The notes under the pieces: generated by a model
Database searches by the model: none
What the model saw: the letters and a program-made list of their open reading frames with translations, nothing else
Told to the model about the DNA's origin: nothing
Part shown: one piece after another, positions 6,231-11,350 of the stretch
How positions within the stretch are numbered: the first letter of the stretch is position 1
Layout of the letters: each line of letters begins with the position of its first letter
Source: Planctomycetota bacterium
GTDB lineage: Bacteria > Planctomycetota > PUPC01 > DSUN01
Assembly (NCBI GenBank): GCA_016872875.1
Contig: VGYW01000274.1
Location: 1-11,350 of the forward strand
Reading direction: 5' to 3'
Length of the DNA: 11,350 nucleotides
Translations under genes and position numbers: made by a program

Positions 6231-6497
6231 ATGCTCAGCGCCGGCGTCCTGACATTCCGGGAGTTCGCCATGCACGAACCCTTGCCGCTGGCCACGGTCC
6301 ACCAGCGCCGCGGCCAGCCCAAGAGCGGCACCGACTGGCGCGACCTCGCCATGCTCCTCCTCCAGTTCCCCGCCCTCAAGCGCCCCCGCGGCCCCGTCCT
6401 CGACTGCCTTCAAGCCACCGGCGCCGGCCCCGATGTCCTGGCCGCCTGGCAGCACCTCGTCGCCCAACAACTCCGCCCACGGGAACATGGTGCCTGA
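6231..6497 (+). pseudogene. Probable remnant of a nucleotidyltransferase-like (AbiEii-type) protein, 88 aa
   Basis: The frame has a promoter, a Shine-Dalgarno-like AGGA seven bases before ATG 6231, and an internal ATG at 6270 with GGAG six bases ahead. Its start (FREFAMHEPLPLATVH) and its end (QRRGQPKSGTDWRDLAMLLL followed by a short helical tail) resemble, from memory, the first and last parts of AbiEii-like or MNT-like nucleotidyltransferases. Those proteins have a central GS.x.DxD catalytic region, which is missing here; TVH joins directly to QRRG. I infer an internal deletion of most of the catalytic domain. A small intact protein of unknown function is the alternative. The family assignment rests on recollection and is moderate. 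Confidence 0.5.
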
Positions 6498-6586
6498 CCT
6501 CGGTACACGGATAAGCGAAGAAAGAAGATCTGACACCCATCGCACCCATCGCACCTCGGAATCGAGCGAGGTGGTCCCGGACTGGC
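6498..6586. other. Short convergent intergenic region with a small tandem repeat and weak hairpin
   Basis: A 9-nt unit, CGCACCCAT, is repeated about 2.5 times at 6534-6555. It is followed by a 6-bp stem, ACCTCG (6553-6558) with CGAGGT (6567-6572), which could mark the 3' end of the HEAT-protein transcript. There is no T-tract. Nothing else is seen. Confidence 0.35.
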
Positions 6587-7924
6587 CTACGGTTCCTTGC
6601 GCGGAGAGCCAGGCATGAGCTTCAGGTGCTCCTGGCAGAGCTGTTGGATGCGGGCGCTTTTCGTCTTGCCGCCGATATCCGACACGACCCCAGAGAGCGA
6701 CGCCAGACGGTTGCCCCGCACGCCCTCGAGGAGCTTCCCGAAGACAGCCACAATCCGCTCTTCGGACTGGCGCAGAGCGACCTTCGCGTTGGGGACTTTC
6801 ATTGGCTGCCCAGAGGCGTCGCGCTTGGGCTTGCCGTCCTCATGCCATTCCAGGTACGGCTCATACTTGGCGTGTGCGTCGTCGAATAGCCAGACGGCTC
6901 GGATGGGCGGGTACTCCAGGGCCTGGCGGAAGAAGGGCTCCGTCGCTTGGCTCTGGAGGCCACTGACGATTGGCAGACGCTGTTCCACCATGTAAGTCAG
7001 AGAGTTGATCGTGTCCTTGCCGGCCCAGGCGGAGTGCTCGAAGGTGAGGTACTTCACCCCGTCCAGCTCGCCCCGGGCGAGCAGCCCCTCGCCGAAGGGG
7101 AAGAGGAACTGCCGCGCGTCCTTCCCTTCATTCAGCCACCTCTCGATCTCCCTGGAATCTCTTCGCTCCATCAGGCGCGCCAGAGCATACGCGGAGTGGT
7201 ATCTGAGCCAGTAATCCTTGTGCGTGAACAGGGTCTCCTTGAGCTTGGGCACGGCTTCCACGGCGCCGAGCTTGGCCAAGGCGACGGGCACGTGCGCCCT
7301 CTCCCCGTTGCGTCCCGTGGACTCCCCCGGCTTGCCGTCCATGCAACTCCTCGGCTCGGAGGGCCAAACCGTGTCAGGCGCCTCCAGGCACTTGATCAGG
7401 ATGGGGATGACCCGCGGATCCTTGAGGCTGGGGAACATGCTTGGCTTGTGCCCCTCGAACCCGCTCGCAATGTAGGCATACTCCCCCACTGCGCTCAACG
7501 AGCCGTCCCCGCGGCGCGCGAGGAATTCCTCCTGGCCTCCGTCCAAGACGGCTTGCACTAGGAACTTCGCATACTCGGCGGCGAATTCCTGCGGCGGCCC
7601 GATCCGCGCGAGGCATCGCCCCAACCGAAGCTTCGCGTCCCGGGTCGCCGTCGGCTTCCTGAACAGCTCCAGCCCCGCCTTCTGGGCCGCTGCCTTGTCC
7701 AGTTCCGCCATGCAATAGAGCACGCGCACCTGAAGGCGTTCCTCGGAGAGATACTTGGCAAGCCGCTCGATCTTCTGCTCTTTCGACAGCTCCGTGGAGC
7801 GCACAATCTCGCCGATCTCGACGTCAGCCTTCGTCGCGGACGGCGGCTGGGCGCACGCGAGCGCAGCGGCGAGGAAGAGGGCCGCCAAGGCCATGCACAT
7901 TCCCGACACCGCCCGGCACAGCAC
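6587..7924 (-). CDS. Exported HEAT-like repeat protein of unknown function, 445 aa
   Basis: The N-terminus is a signal peptide: R4, a hydrophobic core at about residues 9-23 and an A-C-A cleavage site after A25 (C24 sits in a poor lipobox, so a lipoprotein is less likely). The rest is soluble and largely helical. Segments at 50-110, 169-182 (DPRVIPILIKCLEA) and 211-262 look like HEAT/armadillo-type repeats, with phrases such as VALAKLGAVEAVPKLKE and YHSAYALARL. A Trp/Tyr-rich stretch lies at 343-360. No catalytic motif is recognised; it probably serves as a periplasmic or surface protein-binding scaffold. GTG 7924 is a firm start because AAAGGAGG lies six bases upstream, and a good promoter lies further up. 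It is separate from the toxin-antitoxin genes behind it. Confidence 0.82.
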   Translation of the reverse strand: MLCRAVSGMCMALAALFLAAALACAQPPSATKADVEIGEIVRSTELSKEQKIERLAKYLSEERLQVRVLYCMAELDKAAAQKAGLELFRKPTATRDAKLRLGRCLARIGPPQEFAAEYAKFLVQAVLDGGQEEFLARRGDGSLSAVGEYAYIASGFEGHKPSMFPSLKDPRVIPILIKCLEAPDTVWPSEPRSCMDGKPGESTGRNGERAHVPVALAKLGAVEAVPKLKETLFTHKDYWLRYHSAYALARLMERRDSREIERWLNEGKDARQFLFPFGEGLLARGELDGVKYLTFEHSAWAGKDTINSLTYMVEQRLPIVSGLQSQATEPFFRQALEYPPIRAVWLFDDAHAKYEPYLEWHEDGKPKRDASGQPMKVPNAKVALRQSEERIVAVFGKLLEGVRGNRLASLSGVVSDIGGKTKSARIQQLCQEHLKLMPGSPRKEP

Positions 7925-7985
7925 CGCTTGCCTCCTTTGTCCGTCGGGAAATGGGTTCGGACCCCCGAGCTACGCCAACCATACC

Positions 7986-8015
7986 ACTATAGCGTGACAG
8001 CCCGCCGTAGTTCAA
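7986..8015 (-). promoter_or_regulatory. Promoter of the HEAT-protein gene
   Basis: On the minus strand TTGAAC (8015-8010), an 18-bp spacer and TATAGT (7991-7986). The leader to GTG 7924 is about 55 nt. It lies 75 nt past the end of the DUF5615 gene, making the HEAT gene an independent unit. Confidence 0.6.
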
Positions 8016-8089
8016 CAGGAATCTCGGGGAGCTCGCAGGACGCCTCACGTATCTCTCGGCTTGCCCTACCATCTCCAGCCCTGCTTTGA

Positions 8090-8446
8090 TCAGAGAGCTT
8101 CGGGGGGCCGGATACGGAGTCTTCCTGGTTCAACAGTGACAATGGCGCCGCGTTGGAGTTCCGCTCCGTAGTGGCGGAGAGCGTAGAGGCAGGCCTGGGC
8201 CTGTCGTCGTGCAGCGATGCCGGCCAAGCGCACGATGCCAGAGTGTGGCATGTGACGGACGACGGACAGCTCGCCGTAGTCCTTGTCCAAGGTAACGAGA
8301 GTGCGGCCCCCGCTGTGCGCTCGGGCAAGGATCTCCTCGTCGCCAGGGTCCTCGGGCCATTCGCCGGCCCAGATCGCTTCGTGGCCCGCTTGCTCGAGTT
8401 CGTGCCGCGCGCCGCCCCAGACGCAGGTGTCGAGGAGGAGCTTCAC
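8090..8446 (-). CDS. DUF5615 PIN-like toxin of module 1, 118 aa
   Basis: Member of the DUF5615 PIN-like family, predicted nuclease toxins paired with DUF433 antitoxins. The first strand MKLLLDTCV carries D6. D36-E37 in DPGDEEILARA and D54/D56 in LVTLDKDYGEL complete the acidic set expected of a PIN-type metal site. The C-terminal half is a short alpha/beta tail. Length is normal. The ATG overlaps the stop of the DUF433 gene by four bases (ATGA, 8443-8446), which implies translational coupling. All acidic residues are kept, so this copy could be active. Target RNA unknown. Confidence 0.85.
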   Translation of the reverse strand: MKLLLDTCVWGGARHELEQAGHEAIWAGEWPEDPGDEEILARAHSGGRTLVTLDKDYGELSVVRHMPHSGIVRLAGIAARRQAQACLYALRHYGAELQRGAIVTVEPGRLRIRPPEAL

Positions 8447-8694
8447 GCAAGGCTCTCGGCAAGGATGGGCTCGACGCGCTCGTGGCCGACGACGCGGTGA
8501 GCGTAGGCAAGGCAGGCCAGCACGTCCTCTCGCTCAAGCCACGGGTAGCCTTCGAGGAGGGTCTCGATGCTGTCGCCCGCGGCGAGCATGGCGAGGATGT
8601 GTTCGACGGCGAGGCGACGCCCCCTGATGATCGGCTTGCCGCCGAAGATCTTCGGGTCCACCGTGATCCGCTCGAGCAATCTCTCTTCGTCCAT
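8443..8694 (-). CDS. DUF433 antitoxin of module 1, 83 aa
   Basis: Small DUF433 protein with a winged or homeodomain-like HTH, the usual antitoxin partner of DUF5615. It shows the family core ITVDPKIFGGKPIIRGRRL (10-28), then the helix EHILAMLAAGDS (31-42) and LLEGYPWLEREDVLACLAYA (46-65). Such antitoxins are expected to neutralise the toxin and repress their own promoter. The ATG at 8694 is preferred: GGAG lies six bases upstream and the DUF433 fold starts there. The open frame reaching 9060 passes through the inverted-repeat element and is not used. First gene of a two-gene operon with the toxin. Confidence 0.88.
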   Translation of the reverse strand: MDEERLLERITVDPKIFGGKPIIRGRRLAVEHILAMLAAGDSIETLLEGYPWLEREDVLACLAYAHRVVGHERVEPILAESLA

Positions 8695-8738
8695 CGGCTT
8701 CTCCCAATGCGCGCAGGTTCTCAATCCGTCCGCCAATG

Positions 8739-8767
8739 AGTATATCGCGTGGGGGCCGGAATGCAAA
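8739..8767 (-). promoter_or_regulatory. Promoter of toxin-antitoxin module 1
   Basis: On the minus strand TTTGCA (8767-8762), a 17-bp spacer and TATACT (8744-8739). The leader to ATG 8694 is about 38 nt. The -10 is good and the -35 partial, as expected for an autoregulated promoter. Confidence 0.5.
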
Positions 8768-8797
8768 CATGGGCGGGAAGAACAGGCTGCTCGTCCT

Positions 8798-8889
8798 TTC
8801 CTTATTCCCTTGCCCCCATTCCCTTGCCTTTCTCTTGCCCGCGTGGGAGACAAGAACGTCGCAAGGGAATGGGGGCAGGGGAATGGGAA
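8798..8889. repeat. Second pyrimidine/purine inverted repeat, CCCTTGCCCCCATT type
   Basis: The left arm 8798-8827 is made of repeated ATTCCCTTGC-like words. The right arm 8861-8889 is its near-perfect reverse complement. The 33-nt loop starts CTTTCTCTTGCCCG and ends AAGAACGTC. Read on one strand, this loop shares TTCTCTTG, TGGG and GAAGA-like blocks with the loop of the 5996-6102 element (minus strand). It lies 31 bp upstream of the module 1 promoter and is non-coding. Confidence 0.75.
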
Positions 8890-8921
8890 AACCAGTTCGG
8901 GCCAGAAGAATCCGCCTGCAA

Positions 8922-9050
8922 CTAATGTGGTGCGGGGTCGGGCCTTGCCTGTCCCGTGGTGTCGGTTGGGCCGGGGAGGCCGGGGCCGCCGGCGGCGGTG
9001 TAGCCGTGGCTGGCGCCGGAGGCGTCGGGGCTGACCGACAGCGCGCAGGG
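8922..9050 (-). pseudogene. C-terminal remnant of a paralogue of the adjacent glycosidase-like gene
   Basis: The minus strand reads VSPDASGASHGYTAAGGPG, then LPGPTDTTG and a short tail to a TAG at 8924-8922. This nearly repeats the last residues of the glycosidase-like protein encoded at 9906-11350. At DNA level 8958-9036 matches 9921-9999 at 74 of 79 positions. Going 5' in the reading direction, similarity falls off within a few codons and stops about 20 nt from the module 2 toxin stop. No start codon or full domain exists. Confidence 0.8.
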
Positions 9051-9056
9051 GCCGGC

Positions 9057-9449
9057 TCATGCCTCGCCCCGGGCCTCGGACCAGGTGCGTAGCTGCCCTG
9101 GCTCGACGATCCAGAGCTCGCCGGCAGGGTCGCGCTGCTCAAGCTCATCCGCAAGCTGTCGGACAAGCCTCAAGACGGCGCCCAACCGCAGGCGGGGATG
9201 CCTGAGGACAATGATGCCGGACCCGCCTGCGGGCGGGTACGCAAAGGGGTTGGCGAAGTGGAGGTTGAGGGTCAGCAGACAGCGCTGTTCCCGTTCGCAG
9301 AGCTCCGCGATCCGCTCGTCGCTGGCGCCGCGCATTCCCTCGTCGAGCACGGTGTCCGCCTCGTGCCCCCGCTCTCTCAGCAGTACGGCAGCGTCAGGCG
9401 GCATGTTCTCATCCAGTTTGAACGTGAGCCGAGGAGTAGACTTGCCCAT
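9057..9449 (-). CDS. DUF5615 PIN-like protein of module 2, 130 aa
   Basis: DUF5615-type protein: first strand FKLDENMPPDAAVLLRERGH (10-29) with D13, E14 and N15, D48 in GASDERI, and the strand CLLTLNLHFANPFAYPP at 57-73. In this last block the family usually reads TLDxDF, as in module 1 (LVTLDKDY); here N62 and H64 replace both aspartates. The protein may therefore be a weak or inactive nuclease, or bind metal differently. It follows its DUF433 partner after a 62-nt gap, unlike the overlapping pair of module 1. Its Shine-Dalgarno is weak (GGGAAACCA before ATG 9449), consistent with low toxin expression. Confidence 0.82.
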   Translation of the reverse strand: MGKSTPRLTFKLDENMPPDAAVLLRERGHEADTVLDEGMRGASDERIAELCEREQRCLLTLNLHFANPFAYPPAGGSGIIVLRHPRLRLGAVLRLVRQLADELEQRDPAGELWIVEPGQLRTWSEARGEA

Positions 9450-9511
9450 TGGTTTCCCGAGCGCCCCGCGTGGGTCGTGCCCCCTGGGTCAAAGCCGTGC
9501 AACGGGTCGGG

Positions 9512-9754
9512 TCAGGCGCCGACGCCGGCCGGGATCACCCTCTCCCGAGCGAGCTCCGCGGCGTAGCGCATCGCGGCGCGCACGTCCTCACGCTCCAGAG
9601 TCGGGTACGCGGCAAGAATGTCCTCCTCGCTGTCGCCGTTGGCCAGGTAGTCCACGAGCAGCGACACCATGATCCTCGTGCCCCGGATGCAGGCCTGTCC
9701 GCCGCATACGCGCGGGTCAATGGAGATTCGGTTTTGCCAGCTCCGCTTCTTCAT
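9512..9754 (-). CDS. DUF433 antitoxin of module 2, 80 aa
   Basis: DUF433 protein with the core ISIDPRVCGGQACIRGTRI (10-28), then VDYLANGDSEEDILAAYPTL (34-53) and EREDVRAAMRYAAELA (54-69). It is clearly diverged from the module 1 copy, so the modules are not a recent duplication. ATG 9754 is preferred: AGGAGG lies about ten bases upstream and the family fold begins there; the open frame upstream passes the promoter. It is the first gene of the pair and probably represses its own transcription. Confidence 0.87.
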   Translation of the reverse strand: MKKRSWQNRISIDPRVCGGQACIRGTRIMVSLLVDYLANGDSEEDILAAYPTLEREDVRAAMRYAAELARERVIPAGVGA

Positions 9755-9829
9755 TGGGACCCAACCTCCTGTTCTCGCCGTCAGCGGGCTCAGCCGGCCG
9801 GCGCTCCCTCTGCCTTTTCTCTTTGAATC

Positions 9830-9858
9830 ATTGTAGCGCACTGCCCCAGCAGAATCCA
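9830..9858 (-). promoter_or_regulatory. Promoter of toxin-antitoxin module 2
   Basis: On the minus strand TGGATT (9858-9853), a 17-bp spacer and TACAAT (9835-9830). Leader to ATG 9754 about 70 nt. The -10 is good and the -35 poor. Confidence 0.42.
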
Positions 9859-9905
9859 CAGGCGCAATGCTCCCCGCTTTGTCCTCGGGGTGCGCCTTCG
9901 CCCAA

Positions 9906-11350
9906 CTACCGCGTACCAATGGTGTCGGTGGGGCCGGGGAGGCCGGGGCCGCCGGCGGCGGTGTAGCCGTGGCTGGCGCCGGTCTTGTCGGGGCTGACCC
10001 AGAAGGCGTAGAGGCTCCCGCTCCTGAGATGGAAGCGGAAGCGGATGGGTTTGCGGGAGTCGCGGGGCAGAGACGCCCCGCCTACGAGGGCGGAGAGGTC
10101 GTCGGCGCCTTTCCAGGTCACGGGTAGGCAGGTGGAATCGCGGGGCAGGGATGCCCCGCCTACAGTGCAGTTCTCGCGGGTGAAGGGGGCGATGGGTTTG
10201 CCGTCTGCGCCCAGGACTTCGGCGCGGAAGTCGCCCTTCGGGCAGGCGAGGTTGACGAAGAGGTGCTTGCCCTTGAAGCTGACGGGGCGGGTCGTCAGCG
10301 TGCCGCCCTTCTCGTCGGCATCCATCGAGGCGAAGCCGTCGCGGCGGAGGAAGGCCAGGCCGGTCGAGGCATCGGCGTCCCACTGCCCCTTCGGCTTGGC
10401 GCGGCCGGTGAAGTAGAAGAAGAGGCGGTCGCCGACGACGAGGCAGCCGCCGCCGACGGATTGGACGTTGCCCATGTTCCACGCGGTCTCGGTCTCGTTG
10501 ACCTCGAGGAAGCGTGTGCGGTCGGGACGGCTCCAGTGGAAGCCGTCGCGCGAGTAGCCGAGGAGGACTTCGTTGCGCTTCTGCATGGAGAGGCGGCCGC
10601 AGTCGCCGTTGTTCGGGCCTTGCCAGATGACGAAGAGGCCGAGCATGAGGCTTTCGTACGGCGTGGCATCAAGGTTGTAGAGCTGGGGCGCGAGGCCGCT
10701 CCACTGCTTGTTGGGGTTGCGTGGGTCGTCCTTCTCGCCTGACACCCAGTTCACGCGGGCGGTCGCGACCTTGGCCACGGCGGCGCGGGGGTCGGGGTCT
10801 TCGGTGTAGGCGCGTGCGCGTCCGCCCCAGTTGACGCGCTCGCTGATGACCCACACCTTGCGGAAGGGATTGTAGAACACAGTCGTGCGGTCGCCGCCGA
10901 TGGCCTGCGAGGCCACGGGGTCGCTCCAGCGCAGCCCGTTGGTGCTCACCCGCATGACGAGCCGCCAGCCCTTCCCATCGCTCTCGGTGGCGAAGTACTT
11001 GAACCGCTCACTTGATTTAGAGTCTTTGGCGTCGCTATCGAGCCACACGAGGGTGGTGTCGTGGCGCGGGTTCTTCGGGTCGAGGCCGGGGGCGAAGAGG
11101 AAGTTGGTGCCGGGCTGGAAGTCGAGCGTCGGCTTCTCCCACGCGATGCCGTCCTTGCTCGTCGCGTAGCACACGGTTGCGAGGTATCCGCCGCAGTACC
11201 ACATCTTGAACAGCTTGTCCTGCGGGTCGAACCAGGCTCCGCCGCTGAAGGGCGCGGCGAACCAGCCACGATTCTTATTCTCCCACGGCTGGTCCGGCTT
11301 CACCACGGGATTGTCCTTGCAATACTCCACGCGGTGAAACGTCCGCTTCA
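9906..11350 (-). CDS. Glycosidase-like five-bladed beta-propeller protein (GH43/GH32-type fold), 5' end outside the window
   Basis: The frame is open to the window edge (a residue run RTFHRVEYCKDNPVV precedes any good start), so the N-terminus, including any signal peptide, is missing. The first ~330 visible residues show propeller-blade phrases typical of GH32/GH43/GH130-like proteins: AWFDPQDKLFKMWYCGGY, CYATSKDGIAWEKP, MRVSTNGLRWSDP, TTVFYNPFRKVWVI and LGYSRDGFHWSRP. A C-terminal beta-sandwich follows (LRRDGFASMDADEKGG, RFRFHLRSGSLYAFWVS). Predicted role: polysaccharide or sialic/mannose-type glycan processing; catalytic residues cannot be assigned. Two palindromic repeats are inserted in frame, at 10056-10085 and 10134-10163. 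The last 79 bp recur at 8958-9036. Frame and codon use stay normal throughout. Confidence 0.8.
   Translation of the reverse strand, partial: KRTFHRVEYCKDNPVVKPDQPWENKNRGWFAAPFSGGAWFDPQDKLFKMWYCGGYLATVCYATSKDGIAWEKPTLDFQPGTNFLFAPGLDPKNPRHDTTLVWLDSDAKDSKSSERFKYFATESDGKGWRLVMRVSTNGLRWSDPVASQAIGGDRTTVFYNPFRKVWVISERVNWGGRARAYTEDPDPRAAVAKVATARVNWVSGEKDDPRNPNKQWSGLAPQLYNLDATPYESLMLGLFVIWQGPNNGDCGRLSMQKRNEVLLGYSRDGFHWSRPDRTRFLEVNETETAWNMGNVQSVGGGCLVVGDRLFFYFTGRAKPKGQWDADASTGLAFLRRDGFASMDADEKGGTLTTRPVSFKGKHLFVNLACPKGDFRAEVLGADGKPIAPFTRENCTVGGASLPRDSTCLPVTWKGADDLSALVGGASLPRDSRKPIRFRFHLRSGSLYAFWVSPDKTGASHGYTAAGGPGLPGPTDTIGTR
9921..9999. repeat. Direct repeat, right copy (pairs with 8958-9036)
   Basis: 74 of 79 positions match 8958-9036; four of the five differences are clustered in one tetranucleotide. 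The copy is the true 3' end of the glycosidase-like gene. The two copies are 963 bp apart and enclose the whole of toxin-antitoxin module 2 with its promoter. Confidence 0.85.
10056..10085. repeat. Palindromic repeat inside the glycosidase-like gene, copy A
   Basis: A palindrome (GCGGGGC-loop-GCCCCGC core) encoding VGGASLPRDS on the minus strand. It matches copy B at 24 of 26 core positions. It interrupts the C-terminal domain without breaking the frame. Confidence 0.85.
10134..10163. repeat. Palindromic repeat inside the glycosidase-like gene, copy B
   Basis: Same palindrome as copy A, GCGGGGCA-GGGA-TGCCCCGC at the core, again encoding VGGASLPRDS in the same frame, 78 bp away. Core differences are at third codon positions, so the peptide is identical. 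Confidence 0.85.

Noticed and set aside
8695..9060. Long N-terminal extension of the module 1 DUF433 protein
   Set aside because: It would translate the inverted-repeat element and the gene-end remnant; the family starts at residue 1 of the 83-aa form with its own ribosome-binding site.

Overview
The window is GC-rich (about 65-70% by eye) bacterial DNA. The gene content (a PIG-L deacetylase, a secreted HEAT-type protein, a five-bladed-propeller glycosidase-like protein, DUF433/DUF5615 toxin-antitoxin pairs) and the density of short palindromic repeats resemble large-genome Planctomycetota or a related PVC lineage. This is inference from gene families; there is no rRNA or tRNA here to test it. 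Shine-Dalgarno sites are clear (AAAGGAGG before two genes). Candidate promoters are sigma70-like, with -10 boxes such as TAGAAT and TATAGT.

Layout. 1-387: nested palindromic repeat, then a promoter. 388-1077 (+): PIG-L deacetylase. 1078-1552: convergent intergenic region with a hairpin and a ~300 bp nested palindrome. 1553-2353 (-): SDR dehydrogenase resembling sorbitol-6-phosphate dehydrogenase. 2616-3068 (-): free-standing PTS EIIA protein. 3147-3476 (-): small putative secreted protein. 3477-3694: divergent control region. 3695-5455 (+): CPA2-type cation/proton antiporter fused to a second EIIA domain. 5456-6586: decayed region with an ABC-exporter remnant, a large pyrimidine-rich inverted repeat and a nucleotidyltransferase-like remnant, both remnants apparently made by internal deletion. 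6587-7924 (-): exported HEAT-like protein. 8090-8694 (-): first DUF433/DUF5615 pair. 8695-9056: second inverted-repeat element and a copy of the 3' end of the glycosidase-like gene. 9057-9754 (-): second DUF433/DUF5615 pair. 9906-11350 (-): glycosidase-like propeller protein, cut by the window edge.

Functional links. The free EIIA, the EIIA domain on the antiporter and the sugar-alcohol-phosphate-type SDR form the only cluster with a shared theme: phosphotransfer control of ion transport next to sugar-phosphate metabolism. No EI, HPr or EIIB/C gene is present, so phosphate would have to come from proteins encoded elsewhere. The right half is accessory in character: two tandem toxin-antitoxin modules, one bracketed by 79-bp direct repeats made of the 3' end of the adjacent gene, plus palindromes that have entered a coding sequence in frame. 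I see no CRISPR array, transposase, integrase or phage gene.
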